64,000 nt of DNA, from the NCBI GenBank assembly GCA_038961845.1, contig CP152408.1, positions 248,001 through 312,000 of the forward strand, written 5' to 3'. The position numbers and the translations under genes were made by a program. The stretch is from Xylophilus sp. GW821-FHT01B05. Its GTDB lineage: Bacteria > Pseudomonadota > Gammaproteobacteria > Burkholderiales > Burkholderiaceae_C. Each line of letters starts with the position of its first letter. Position 1 is the first letter of the stretch. Positions 23,690-32,425 of this stretch are shown one piece after another. A model generated the notes under the pieces. The model made no database searches, had not been told where the DNA came from, and was given only the letters and a program-made list of their open reading frames with translations.

Positions 23690-23868
23690 GTTCCCGCCAG
23701 TGCATCGCAGGTGCATGTGGCGGCGCTTGACCGAAAGGTGTGCACCCGACGAAAGGCTGGTTCGGCAAACACCCCCGTGAAAACCCCCGCCCATCCATTC
23801 CGCAAAGCGTAAGCTTCCGCCTCCTTCCTTGATTGATCCCAAGGTGCGCGCCGACTACCGTCAGCGCC

Positions 23869-25554
23869 ATGGACAACACCCCGCGCTGGAACCTTCGCGC
23901 CCAAGCCCGCACCACACGACTTGCCCGCGCCGCCCAGGCCCTTGGCGCGCAACTGCAGGGCAAGGTGGTGGCCACCGATGCCATCGGCCCGCTGCTCGAA
24001 GCGGTGATAGAGCCGCACGACCGCGTCTGCCTGGAAGGCAATAACCAGAAGCAGGCCGACTTTCTGGCCGATGCGCTGGTGGGGCTGGATGCGCAGCGGG
24101 TGCACCATCTGCACATGGTGCAGTCGGTGCTGGCGCTGCCGCAACATCTGGACGTGTTCGAGAACGGCATTGCCAGCAAGCTGGACTTCAGCTTCTCCGG
24201 CCCGCAGGGCGCGCGGCTGGCCAAGCTGGTGTCGGCGGGGCGCATCGAGATTGGCGCCATCCACACCTACCTGGAGCTGTTCGCCCGCTACTTTGTGGAC
24301 CTGACACCCAACGTGGCGCTGGTCGCGGCGCAGGCGGCGGATGCCGAGGGCAACCTCTACACCGGCCCCAACACCGAAGACACACCGGCCATCGTCGAGG
24401 CCACGGCGTTCTCTGGCGGCATCGTGATCGCGCAGGTCAACGAGCTGGTCGATGGCAAGACCACCACGCTGCCGCGCATCGACATCCCGGCTGACTGGGT
24501 GAGCTTTGTGGTGCCGGCGCCGCGCCCGCATTTCATCGAGCCGCTGTTCACGCGCGACCCGGCGCAGATCAGTGAGATCCAGGTGCTGATGGCCATGATG
24601 GCGATCAAGGGCATCTATGCCGAGTACGGCGTGCAGCGCCTCAACCACGGCATCGGCTTTGACACGGCAGCCATCGAGTTGCTGCTGCCCACCTATGCCG
24701 AGTCGCTGGGGCTCAAGGGCAAGATCTGCCAGCACTGGGCGCTCAACCCGCATCCGGCCATGATCCCGGCGATAGAGGCGGGCTGGGTCAAGTCCATCCA
24801 TTCGTTTGGCTCCGAGCTGGGCATGGAGGACTACATCCGCGCGCGCTCCGACGTGTTCTTTACCGGCCCCGACGGCAGCCTGCGCAGCAACCGCGCCTTC
24901 AGCCAGGCGGCGGGCCACTATGCCTGCGACCTGTTCATTGGCTCCACGCTGCAGATGGACCTGGACGGCAACAGCTCCACCGCCACGCTGGGCCGCATCG
25001 CCGGCTTTGGCGGCGCACCCAACATGGGCGCCGATGCACGTGGCCGGCGCCATGCCAGCCCGGCCTGGCTCAAGGCCGGCCAGCAGGCGCGCGCGGGCCG
25101 CAGCGGCGCGGCCGGCACGCCGCGTGGGCAGAAGCTGGTGGTGCAGATGGTCGAGACCTTCCGCGAGCACATGCAGCCGGCCTTTGTCGAAAACCTCGAC
25201 GCCTGGACGCTGCAGCAGCAGGCCGGCATGGCCCTGCCGCCCATCATGGTCTACGGCGACGACGTGAGCCATGTGCTGACCGAAGAAGGCATTGCCAACC
25301 TGCTGCTGTGCCGCAACGACGAAGAGCGCGCGCAGGCCATCCGCGGCGTGGCCGGCTACACGGCGGTGGGCCTGGCACGCGACCAGCGCATGGTCGAGAA
25401 CCTGCGTGACCGCAAGATCATCCAGCGCCCGCAAGACCTGGGCATAGACCCGCGCGACGCCACCCGCAATCTGCTGGCCGCGCGCGGCATGCGCGACCTG
25501 GTGCGCGCATCCGGCGGGCTGTACCAGCCGCCCCGGCGCTTCCGCAATTGGTAG
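23869..25554 (+). CDS. mdcA: Malonate decarboxylase alpha subunit (acetyl-ACP:malonate ACP transferase)
   Basis: First gene of a biotin-independent malonate decarboxylase operon, 561 aa, the usual length. MdcA exchanges acetate for malonate on the ACP subunit's prosthetic group. Signatures are CLEGNNQKQADFLADALV, FSFSGPQGARLAKLVSAGRI, IGAIHTYLELFARYFVDLTP, YTGPNTEDTPAIVEATAFSG and GFGGAPNMGADARGRRHASP. I chose the ATG at 23869 (MDNTPRW); an earlier in-frame start at 23833 lacks homology. The order here is mdcA-C-D-(tctC)-E-G-B-H; in the Pseudomonas arrangement mdcB follows mdcA. Confidence 0.97.
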   Translation: MDNTPRWNLRAQARTTRLARAAQALGAQLQGKVVATDAIGPLLEAVIEPHDRVCLEGNNQKQADFLADALVGLDAQRVHHLHMVQSVLALPQHLDVFENGIASKLDFSFSGPQGARLAKLVSAGRIEIGAIHTYLELFARYFVDLTPNVALVAAQAADAEGNLYTGPNTEDTPAIVEATAFSGGIVIAQVNELVDGKTTTLPRIDIPADWVSFVVPAPRPHFIEPLFTRDPAQISEIQVLMAMMAIKGIYAEYGVQRLNHGIGFDTAAIELLLPTYAESLGLKGKICQHWALNPHPAMIPAIEAGWVKSIHSFGSELGMEDYIRARSDVFFTGPDGSLRSNRAFSQAAGHYACDLFIGSTLQMDLDGNSSTATLGRIAGFGGAPNMGADARGRRHASPAWLKAGQQARAGRSGAAGTPRGQKLVVQMVETFREHMQPAFVENLDAWTLQQQAGMALPPIMVYGDDVSHVLTEEGIANLLLCRNDEERAQAIRGVAGYTAVGLARDQRMVENLRDRKIIQRPQDLGIDPRDATRNLLAARGMRDLVRASGGLYQPPRRFRNW

Positions 25555-25629
25555 GACACACAGCATGAGCGACGCGCCGGGCCGCCCCAAGCAAGCTCGC
25601 ACCGCAGTGCGCAGCACGAAGGTACTTCA

Positions 25630-25953
25630 ATGAGCGACATCACCCCCGGGCTTGAAACCCTGGACTACTCCTTTCCCGGCAGCCACCCGGCCGGCGCGTT
25701 TGCGCCGGTGCTGGTCGGCGTGGTCGGCTCCGGCAACCTCGAAGTGCTGCTGGAGCCCGCCGCCGGCAGTGACTGCGCCGTGCGCATAGAGACCTCGGCG
25801 CGCGGCTTTGGCCCGATCTGGGACGCCGTGGTGCGCGACTTCCACCAGCGCCACGGGCTGGCTGGCGTGCGCGTGTCGGTCAACGACATGGGCGCCACGC
25901 CTGCCGTCGTCAGCCTTCGACTCGACCAAGCAGTTTCGGAGTTGAAGGCATGA
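25630..25953 (+). CDS. mdcC: Malonate decarboxylase acyl-carrier protein (delta subunit)
   Basis: Acyl-carrier protein of malonate decarboxylase, 107 aa. The Ser in VGVVGSGNLEVLLEP (about residue 34) is the attachment point for the 2'-(5''-phosphoribosyl)-3'-dephospho-CoA prosthetic group made and loaded by MdcB and MdcG. RIETSARGFGPIWDAVVRDF and VRVSVNDMGATPAVVSLRL are conserved. The stop overlaps the mdcD start (ATGA). The 75-bp gap after mdcA contains a 22-codon reading frame whose stop overlaps the mdcC start. Confidence 0.96.
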   Translation: MSDITPGLETLDYSFPGSHPAGAFAPVLVGVVGSGNLEVLLEPAAGSDCAVRIETSARGFGPIWDAVVRDFHQRHGLAGVRVSVNDMGATPAVVSLRLDQAVSELKA

Positions 25954-26864
25954 CGACATCCATCAGCTACGCCGAATGCTCCGCCCGCGAACGCCTCGCG
26001 CTGCTGCTGGACAAGGGCAGCTTCCACGAATGGCTGCCGCCGTCTGAGCGCCTGGCCAGCCCGCACCTGGCGCAGCTGGGCGTGCCATCGGCCTTTGACG
26101 ACGGCGTGGCCATAGGCCGGGCCACGCTGGCGGGGCGCAGCGTCTTTGTCGCCGCGCAAGAGGGCGCCTTCATGGGCGGCGGCGTGGGCGAGGTGCATGG
26201 CGCCAAGCTGGTTGGCCTGCTGCAGCGCGCGCTGCGCGACAAGCCGGCGGCGGTGCTGCTGCTGGCCGAGTCTGGCGGCGTGCGCCTGCATGAGGCCAAT
26301 GCGGGGCTCATCGCGGTGTCGGAAGTGATGCGCGCGCTGCTCGACGTGCGCGCCGCCGGCACCCCCACGCTGGTGTTGATCGGCGGCGCCAACGGCTGCT
26401 TTGGCGGCATGGGCATCGTCGCGCGCTGCGCCGACCGCATCGTCATGAGCGACACCGGCCGGCTCGCCATGTCCGGCCCCGAGGTGATAGAGGCATCGCA
26501 CGGCGTGGACGAGTTCGACTCGCGCGACCGCGCGCTGGTCTGGCGCACCACCGGCGGCAAGCACCGCTGGCTCACCGGCGACTGCGATCTGCTGGTGGAA
26601 GACGACGTGCAGGCCTTCCGCGATGCCGCCATCGCCGTGCTGGCCGCGCCCGATGCTGCGCGCCCGGTAACGCTGGCCGCGCTGGAGGCCGAGCACGCGC
26701 TGCTGGCCGCAAGGCTGGCCGCCGCGCCAGAGGCAACATGGCACGACGGTGCCGAAGACAATGCCGTGCGTCTGTGGCGCGGGCTTGGCATTGCCGAGCC
26801 CGCCCGCATTCCCGACATGGAGGTGGCCGCAGTACGCGGCCTGTTCCCGGAACGCAACCGTTAA
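25950..26864 (+). CDS. mdcD: Malonate decarboxylase beta subunit
   Basis: Carboxyltransferase-fold beta subunit, 304 aa, which with MdcE decarboxylates malonyl-ACP to acetyl-ACP. Motifs are SYAECSARERLALLLDKGSF, GRSVFVAAQEGAFMGGGVGE, LLLAESGGVRLHEANAGLIA (crotonase-like oxyanion hole region) and GRLAMSGPEVIEASHGVDEF. It is coupled to mdcC by an ATGA overlap and followed at 50 bp by a TctC-type gene. Confidence 0.96.
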   Translation: MTTSISYAECSARERLALLLDKGSFHEWLPPSERLASPHLAQLGVPSAFDDGVAIGRATLAGRSVFVAAQEGAFMGGGVGEVHGAKLVGLLQRALRDKPAAVLLLAESGGVRLHEANAGLIAVSEVMRALLDVRAAGTPTLVLIGGANGCFGGMGIVARCADRIVMSDTGRLAMSGPEVIEASHGVDEFDSRDRALVWRTTGGKHRWLTGDCDLLVEDDVQAFRDAAIAVLAAPDAARPVTLAALEAEHALLAARLAAAPEATWHDGAEDNAVRLWRGLGIAEPARIPDMEVAAVRGLFPERNR

Positions 26865-26914
26865 AGAGTTGCGGCCGGGCACAGAAGCGTGAGTTCAACA
26901 ACAGGAGACAAACC

Positions 26915-27907
26915 ATGACATTCGATCTGACCCGGCGCAGCCTGCTGCGCACCACCGCAGGCGCTGCCGCCCTGGCCGCAGCAGGCGTGCGCGCGCAATC
27001 CACATCCACCTGGCCGAGCAAGCCGGTAACGCTGATCGTGCCCTTCCCGGCGGGCGGCGGCACCGATGCCTTCGCGCGGCCGCTGTCGGGGCAGTTCTCC
27101 AAACTGACCGGCAAGCAGCTCGTCATCGACAACCGGGGCGGCGCCGGCGGCACGCTGGGCGCGTCCATTGCGTCGCGCGCACCGGCTGATGGCTACACCT
27201 TGTTCATGGGTGGTGTGCACCATGCCATCGCGCCTTCGATCTACCCCAAGCTCGACTACGACCTGCAGCGCGACTTCGTGCCGCTGGCGCTGCTGGCCGA
27301 AGTGCCGCAGGTGATCGTCGTCAACCCGCGCCGCATCACCGCGCCAGACTTCAAGACCTTCCTGGAGCAGGTGCGCAGAAGCCCCGGCCAGCTCAACTAC
27401 GCATCGGCCGGCGCGGGCACCTCGCACCATCTGGCGGGCGAGCTGTTCAAGCAGCAGACCGGCACCTTCATCACCCACATCCCCTACCGTGGCGCGGGCC
27501 CCGCGCTGCAGGATTTGATCTCGGGCAACGTCGACCTGATGTTCGACGGCCTGGGCTCCTCGGCCGCGCATATCAAGGGCGGCCGCATCAAGGCGTTGAT
27601 GGTCTCGGGCGCCAAGCGCAACCCGTCGCTGCCCGACATACCCTGCGCCGCCGAGATGGGCCTGCCGGCCTACAACGTCACCACCTGGTACGGCCTGTGG
27701 GCGCCCAAGGGCACGCCGGCCGAGGTGCAGGCGCGCATCGCCGACGAGGTGCGCCAGCTGGGCGCCGCCGACGAGATCAAGGCCGTATGGGCCAGCAACG
27801 GCGCGCAGTTTGGCAGCCTGACGGCGCCGCAGTTCGGCAAGTTCGTCGACGGCGAAATCACCCGCTGGGCATCGGTCGTAAAGACCGCCGGCGTGAAGTT
27901 GGACTGA
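26915..27907 (+). CDS. TctC/Bug-family binding protein inside the malonate operon
   Basis: Bug-family periplasmic receptor, 330 aa, with an AGGAGA ribosome-binding site and a Tat-like signal (LTRRSLLRTTAGAAAL). Family motifs are KPVTLIVPFPAGGGTDAFAR, LVIDNRGGAGGTLGASIASR, YASAGAGTSHHLAGELFK and THIPYRGAGPALQDLISG. It is placed between mdcD and mdcE, where other lineages keep no such gene; the usual malonate carriers (MdcLM, MdcF) are absent from the window. It is therefore the best candidate for periplasmic capture of malonate or a close analogue (inference). A membrane TctAB partner must be encoded elsewhere. Confidence 0.92.
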   Translation: MTFDLTRRSLLRTTAGAAALAAAGVRAQSTSTWPSKPVTLIVPFPAGGGTDAFARPLSGQFSKLTGKQLVIDNRGGAGGTLGASIASRAPADGYTLFMGGVHHAIAPSIYPKLDYDLQRDFVPLALLAEVPQVIVVNPRRITAPDFKTFLEQVRRSPGQLNYASAGAGTSHHLAGELFKQQTGTFITHIPYRGAGPALQDLISGNVDLMFDGLGSSAAHIKGGRIKALMVSGAKRNPSLPDIPCAAEMGLPAYNVTTWYGLWAPKGTPAEVQARIADEVRQLGAADEIKAVWASNGAQFGSLTAPQFGKFVDGEITRWASVVKTAGVKLD

Positions 27908-28110
27908 TATGACACACCCCCAGTCTCCGCGCACTGCGTGTCGCTGCGCCAACCCCCTTGCAGGGGGCACATCCAGCGGCCTGGCGGAGCCAGTTCCGCG
28001 GATGTCCTGGCATGGCCTGCTCCGCGGCCTCTTGTCCCGTTGTGCTCTGTGCGCAGCGGGGGCAGCGCCATGAACAACCGAAGCCTCACACCACTACTTA
28101 CCCCGCTGCC
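27908..28110. other. 203-bp spacer in mdc operon with repeat-like sequence
   Basis: No gene seen. It holds CCAACCCCCTTGCAGGGGGC, a strong hairpin (CCCCCTTGCAGGGGG), preceded by CCGCGCACTGCGTGTCGCTG and followed by GCGGCCTGGCGGAGCCAGTT. The style resembles intergenic repeats of Comamonadaceae genomes. The hairpin could attenuate transcription between the decarboxylase core and the mdcEGBH part. Confidence 0.5.
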
Positions 28111-28818
28111 ATGACCCCAGACTGGAACACCCTCGCCACCACGCTCTTCGGCGCCGACCACGGCATCACCGCCGAAGGCGACTTCCTGCATGGCACGGTC
28201 TTGGTCGATGGTGCGCCGGTCACCGTCGTGGGCACCACCGGCCATGCCGCCATCGGCGTGCAGCTGGCTTTGGCGCAGGCGCGCGCGGTGCTCGACACCG
28301 TGGCGCAGCACCCGGGCCGGCCCATCCTGCTGCTGATCGATACCCAGGGCCAGCAGTTGCGCCGGCGTGACGAGCTGCTGGGCATCAACCGCGCCATGGC
28401 GCATCTGGGCATGGCCATAGACCTGGCGCGGCGTCAGGGGCACCAGGTGCTGGGGCTGGTGTACGACCAGGCGCTGTCGGGCGGCTTCATCACCTCGGGC
28501 CTGATCGCCGACGCCTGCGACGCGCTGCCGGATGCAGAGATCCGTGTCATGCGCATCCCCGCCATGGCGCGCGTGACCAAGCTGCCAGAAGAAATGCTCA
28601 CGCGCCTGTCGCAATCCAACCCGGTGTTTGCGCCCGGCGTGCAGAACTACGTCGCCATGGGCGGTGTGCGCAGCTTGTGGCGGGGCGACCTGCAAGCCTG
28701 CCTGCGCCAGGCGCTGGCCGATACGCCCACGCAAGACAGCCGCGCCGCCGATGGCCTGGCACGCGGTGGCCGCAAGCTGGCTGCCCCCGTCATCCAACGC
28801 GTGCTCGACGCCGTCTGA
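28111..28818 (+). CDS. mdcE: Malonate decarboxylase gamma subunit
   Basis: Gamma subunit, 235 aa, partner of MdcD in decarboxylating malonyl-ACP. Conserved segments are LFGADHGITAEGDFLHGTVL, VVGTTGHAAIGVQLALAQAR, ILLLIDTQGQQLRRRDELLG, YDQALSGGFITSGLIADACD and MRIPAMARVTKLPEEMLTRL. The stop lies one base before the mdcG start. Confidence 0.95.
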   Translation: MTPDWNTLATTLFGADHGITAEGDFLHGTVLVDGAPVTVVGTTGHAAIGVQLALAQARAVLDTVAQHPGRPILLLIDTQGQQLRRRDELLGINRAMAHLGMAIDLARRQGHQVLGLVYDQALSGGFITSGLIADACDALPDAEIRVMRIPAMARVTKLPEEMLTRLSQSNPVFAPGVQNYVAMGGVRSLWRGDLQACLRQALADTPTQDSRAADGLARGGRKLAAPVIQRVLDAV

Positions 28819-28819
28819 C

Positions 28820-29500
28820 ATGCCCCCGCTGCAGCGCCACGGCCTTGTGTACCTGTCCAGCGCCGGCTGGGCCGGCGTGCTGGCGCGCGCATGGGACGCC
28901 GAGGCGCAGGCCTGCCTGAAGCACTGGGCCGTGCAGCAACTGCCGCTGGTGGTCACGCGGCAGATCGATTGCAGTGGCCGCACGGCGACCGATGGCGAAG
29001 TGGCGCTGGGCCTGCCCGCGCCCCTTTGCTGGTCGCGCCGCCGCATCGCGCTGCGCGTGCCGCGTGCAGCGCTGCTCTACAGCGACGAGTTCCCGCGCAT
29101 GGCGGCCGTGGCGCCGCTGCTGCCGCGCGCGGTGCGCGCCGGCTGGGCGCACTTGCAGCGCGCGCTGGACGACCTCTACCTGCCAGCGCGCGTCTACGGC
29201 AGTTATGGCTGGCAGCAACTGAGCGGGCTGGCCTATCTGCATGCCACGTCGGACCTGGATCTGCTGGTGCGCGTGGACGACGCCGACGATGCCGATGCGG
29301 CCGTGCGCGTGCTGACCAACGCAGGCATTGCCGCGCCGCGACTGGATGGCGAGCTGCTGTTCCCCCACGGCGCGGCCGTGGCCTGGCGTGAATGGCAGGC
29401 TTGGCGTGCGGGCGATGCGGCGGCTGTGATGGTCAAGCGGCGCGACGGCGTGGCGCTGGAACGCGGCCTGGATTGGCTCGCCTTGGAGGCCGTTGCATGA
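28820..29500 (+). CDS. mdcG: Malonate decarboxylase holo-ACP synthase (phosphoribosyl-dephospho-CoA transferase)
   Basis: MdcG nucleotidyltransferase, 226 aa, which attaches the triphosphoribosyl-dephospho-CoA precursor to Ser of apo-MdcC. The nucleotidyltransferase signature is YGSYGWQQLSG followed by the metal-binding TSDLDLLVRV (Asp-x-Asp), near residues 130-150. RHGLVYLSSAGWAGVLARAW is the family N-terminus. It is linked to mdcB by an ATGA overlap. Confidence 0.94.
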   Translation: MPPLQRHGLVYLSSAGWAGVLARAWDAEAQACLKHWAVQQLPLVVTRQIDCSGRTATDGEVALGLPAPLCWSRRRIALRVPRAALLYSDEFPRMAAVAPLLPRAVRAGWAHLQRALDDLYLPARVYGSYGWQQLSGLAYLHATSDLDLLVRVDDADDADAAVRVLTNAGIAAPRLDGELLFPHGAAVAWREWQAWRAGDAAAVMVKRRDGVALERGLDWLALEAVA

Positions 29501-30366
29501 GCCAGGCCCGCTCCATCGTCCGTGCCGGCCACGCGCCGGATACCGTGCGGCTGCACCGCATAGGCGCAGCCGCCACCGTGGCGCTCTACGAGGAACTGGC
29601 GCTGGCGCCCAAGCCGGGCCTGGTGTCCTTCATCGACAACGGCAGCCATAGCGACATGGACGCGCGCACCTTCATGCGCAGCCTGTTCGCGCTGCGCCAC
29701 TACTTTGGGCAGATTGCAGAGTTGGGTTGGCACGGCGTGCCCTTCGACGCGCTGCAGGCCTGCGGCATCGCGGCAGAGGCACGCATGCTGGCCGCCACCG
29801 GCGGCATCAACACGCACCGCGGCGCGGTGTTCACGCTGGGGCTGCTGTGCGCCAGCGCCGGGGCCTTGCTGCGCGAAGGCAAGGCGCCGCAGCCTGCCAG
29901 TCTGCGCACAGCCCTGCAACAGCATTGGGGCGCGGCGCTGCTGGCGCGCAGCGGCCAACCCACCGGCCTGCCGGGCGGCATCGCCGCGCAGCGCCACGGC
30001 CTGCGCAGCGCGTCGCAAGAGGCGGCGGCGGGCTTGCCCACGCTATTCGATACCGTGGTGCCGGCGCTGGACCAAGGCTTGCGCCGTGGCCTGACGCCAG
30101 AGCAGGCGCGGCTAGACGCGCTGTTCCACGCCATGGCCGTGCTGGACGACACCAACCTGGTCCACCGCGGCGGCATGGCCGGCCTGCGGCATGCGCAGCA
30201 GGCGGCGCGCGGCTTTCTTGCAGACGGCGGCGCCGCGCGGCCGGGTGGGCTGGAGGCGGCTTGGGCGCTGCACCGCGACTTTGTCGCGCGCCGGCTGTCA
30301 CCGGGCGGCGCGGCGGACACGCTGGCCGCCGCCTGTTGGACAGTGCGCATCTGCGGCCCCGCCTGA
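29497..30366 (+). CDS. mdcB: Triphosphoribosyl-dephospho-CoA synthase
   Basis: CitG/MdcB family, 289 aa; makes the prosthetic-group precursor from ATP and dephospho-CoA. Family motifs are LALAPKPGLVSFIDNGSHSD (substrate-binding KPGL and the DMD-like acidic motif), ATGGINTHRGAVFTLGLL and MAVLDDTNLVHRGGMAGL. It is 4 bases overlapped with mdcG and 1 base from mdcH. Its place here, late in the operon rather than after mdcA, differs from Pseudomonas. Confidence 0.94.
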   Translation: MSQARSIVRAGHAPDTVRLHRIGAAATVALYEELALAPKPGLVSFIDNGSHSDMDARTFMRSLFALRHYFGQIAELGWHGVPFDALQACGIAAEARMLAATGGINTHRGAVFTLGLLCASAGALLREGKAPQPASLRTALQQHWGAALLARSGQPTGLPGGIAAQRHGLRSASQEAAAGLPTLFDTVVPALDQGLRRGLTPEQARLDALFHAMAVLDDTNLVHRGGMAGLRHAQQAARGFLADGGAARPGGLEAAWALHRDFVARRLSPGGAADTLAAACWTVRICGPA

Positions 30367-30367
30367 C

Positions 30368-31273
30368 ATGGGCCTGGCACTGCTCTTTTCCGGCCAGGGC
30401 ATGCAGCACCCGGCCATGCTGCCCTGGCTGGTGGAAGACGGCACGCTGCAGCGCGTGCAGCAGCACTTGGGCAGCGATTGGCGTGAGCGCCTGGCCGACC
30501 CCGCATGGGCCGGGCGCAACGCCCATGCGCAACTGCTGCTGACCGGGCTCGCGCTGGCGGCCTGGGCCCAGCTTGCGCCGCTGCTGCCGCCCCCCGCCGC
30601 CGTGGCCGGCTACAGCGTGGGCGAGCTGGCCGCCTTTGCCGCGGCAGGCGTGTTCGATACCGACACCGCACTCACCCTGGCGCAGCAGCGCGCCATCTTG
30701 ATGGACCAAGCCGCAGAGGCCCGCCCCACCGGCCTGTTCGGGCTCAGCGGCCTGACCGGCCCGGCAACAGAACGCCTGTGCGCCGACTTCGGGCTGGCCA
30801 TTGCCATCCGCAATGGGGAAGACAGCGTAGTGCTGGGCGGCCCACGCGCCCTGCTGCCGCCCGCGTTAGACGCCGCCCGCCAACAGGGCGCGCATGCCAC
30901 GCCGCTCAACGTGCAACTGGCCTCGCACACACCCTGGATGCAGCCGGCCGCGCTGGCCTTTGCCCAGGCCATCGCGCCGCTGGAACTGCGCGCACCGCGC
31001 ACCCTGCTGTTCAGCAACGCCGCCGGCCGCATCACCAACGCAGAGCAGGCCAGGTGCGCACTGGCAACGCAGATCGACCACACCGTGCGCTGGGACGAGT
31101 GCATGGAAAACATCGCCAGCCGGCGCGTGGCCTGCGTGCTGGAGATCGGGCCGGGTCAGGCGCTGGCGCGAATGTGGAACCAGCGCTATCCGCAGGTGCC
31201 AGCGCGGTCTGTGGATGAGTTTCGGAGTGCCGGGGCGATTGCGGATTGGGTGGGTAGGCACGCGCTGCTGTGA
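30368..31273 (+). CDS. mdcH: Malonate decarboxylase epsilon subunit (malonyl-CoA:ACP transacylase)
   Basis: FabD-like transacylase, 301 aa, which loads malonyl onto the carrier protein to prime the decarboxylase. The catalytic Ser is in GYSVGELAAFA (about 83), the catalytic His in ASHTPWM (about 187), and the N-terminal FSGQGMQHPAML is the usual FSGQG motif. It ends the operon; an insertion sequence begins 22 bp after its stop codon. Confidence 0.94.
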   Translation: MGLALLFSGQGMQHPAMLPWLVEDGTLQRVQQHLGSDWRERLADPAWAGRNAHAQLLLTGLALAAWAQLAPLLPPPAAVAGYSVGELAAFAAAGVFDTDTALTLAQQRAILMDQAAEARPTGLFGLSGLTGPATERLCADFGLAIAIRNGEDSVVLGGPRALLPPALDAARQQGAHATPLNVQLASHTPWMQPAALAFAQAIAPLELRAPRTLLFSNAAGRITNAEQARCALATQIDHTVRWDECMENIASRRVACVLEIGPGQALARMWNQRYPQVPARSVDEFRSAGAIADWVGRHALL

Positions 31274-31295
31274 ATGCAGGATTTTGATGAAAAGT

Positions 31296-32351
31296 CCTGA
31301 TTAGGTACCTGCCTCAGACTGACTTGAATTCTGGCTGGGATGTTTGATACTGGATTTATGTCCAGTTATCTGCGAGGCATCCCATGTCCATGAACCTCAT
31401 CCAGTTCCAGCCCGGCCTGTCGCTGCTGCAGTTCCACGAGCGCTATGGCAACGAGGAGCAGTGCGAGAGCGCTCTCTTTGCCTCCCGCTGGCCCCAGGGC
31501 TGGCGTTGCGCGCACTGCGGATGTTCACGCTCGTTTCAAACGCGCAATGGCCATGGGCGCCAGCTGTGGGAGTGCCTGATCTGTGGCTACCAGTCCTCCA
31601 GCATCGTCGGCACGGTGTTTGAGCACACCAAGCTGCCTCTGCGGGTGTGGTTTCTGGCGATGTATCTGATGACCCAGCACAAGAACTCCATCAGCGCGCT
31701 GGCCTTGGGGCGCCAACTGGGCGTGAGTTACAAGACGGCCTGGCTGGTCAAGCACAAGCTCATGCAGACCATGCTGTTGCGCGAGGCGCCGCGGCGTCTG
31801 GATGAGCGGGTGGAGATTGATGACGCCTATCTGGGCGGCGAGCGTGCCGGCCATATCCACGGCGGGCGCGGGGCCTGGCGCAAGTCAGCCTTTGTGGCAG
31901 CGGTGCAGACCGATACCGAAGGCCATCCGAGGTTTATGCGCCTGAGTCCCGTTGCAGCCTTCACGAACGAGGCGCTCAAGGTCTGGGCCACAGAGAGCCT
32001 GGCTCCCACGGCCCACGTGGTCTCCGATGGCTTGCGCAGCTTTGCGCAGGTGCGCCAGATCGGCGCTACCCACGAGCGCTACGTGACCGGTGGCGGACGG
32101 GAGGCGGCTAAGAAGCCCGAACTGCGCTGGGTCAACACGATGCTAGGCAATCTGAAGACCGCGCTGGCGGGTACCTACCACTCGTTTGATCATGCCAAGT
32201 ATGCGGCGCGCTATCTGGCGGAGTTTGCGTATCGATTCAACCGCCGCTTTGATCTCTCCTCCATGCCTGCTCGCTTGCTGCGCGCCGCTGTTACTACCAA
32301 GCCCCAGCCTCTGCTCATCCTCCGCATGTCTGAGGCAGGTACCTAATCAGG
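31296..32351 (+). mobile_element. Complete IS1595-family insertion sequence (1056 bp)
   Basis: Perfect 24-bp terminal inverted repeats lie at 31296-31319 (starting CCTGATTAGGTACC) and 32328-32351. Both ends are flanked by the identical 8-bp target duplication TGAAAAGT (31288-31295 and 32352-32359); 8 bp is the duplication length known for IS1595. The element has one transposase gene whose last codons and stop lie within the right repeat. The ends and duplication are intact, so insertion is recent and the element may be active. It has split a copy of dispersed repeat family B. Confidence 0.95.
31384..32346 (+). CDS. IS1595-family transposase (ISXO2-like DDE)
   Basis: Transposase of 320 aa. 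The N-terminus carries a zinc ribbon: CAHCG near residue 42 and CLICGYQ near 63, followed by SSSIVGTVFEHTKLPLRVWF. The ISXO2-like DDE domain begins with the first catalytic Asp in VEIDDAYLGGERAG (about 142), has the second in TAHVVSDGLRSF (about 215), and LRWVNTMLGNLKTALAGTYH near the third position. A second in-frame ATG at 31390 is possible. The reading frame is uninterrupted. Confidence 0.93.
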   Translation: MSMNLIQFQPGLSLLQFHERYGNEEQCESALFASRWPQGWRCAHCGCSRSFQTRNGHGRQLWECLICGYQSSSIVGTVFEHTKLPLRVWFLAMYLMTQHKNSISALALGRQLGVSYKTAWLVKHKLMQTMLLREAPRRLDERVEIDDAYLGGERAGHIHGGRGAWRKSAFVAAVQTDTEGHPRFMRLSPVAAFTNEALKVWATESLAPTAHVVSDGLRSFAQVRQIGATHERYVTGGGREAAKKPELRWVNTMLGNLKTALAGTYHSFDHAKYAARYLAEFAYRFNRRFDLSSMPARLLRAAVTTKPQPLLILRMSEAGT

Positions 32352-32415
32352 TGAAAAGTGGCTTTTGCCCAGATGCTGCCTGGGCTTATAGCTATCTATT
32401 TGATAGTTCTGTAGT
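32352..32415. repeat. Dispersed AT-rich repeat family B, copy 3 (right part, split by the IS)
   Basis: Reads TGAAAAGTGGCTTTTGCCC, then GCCTGGGCTTATAGCTATCT and ATTTGATAG. Joined to 31280-31295 with one target duplication removed, it restores a normal family-B repeat of the form seen at 52555-52620, proving the pre-insertion sequence. Confidence 0.85.
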
Positions 32416-32425
32416 TTTGCTGTTT

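Noticed and set aside
23242..25617. 791-codon minus-strand frame
   Set aside because: Antisense to mdcA and the YitT-family gene, which have unmistakable family motifs.
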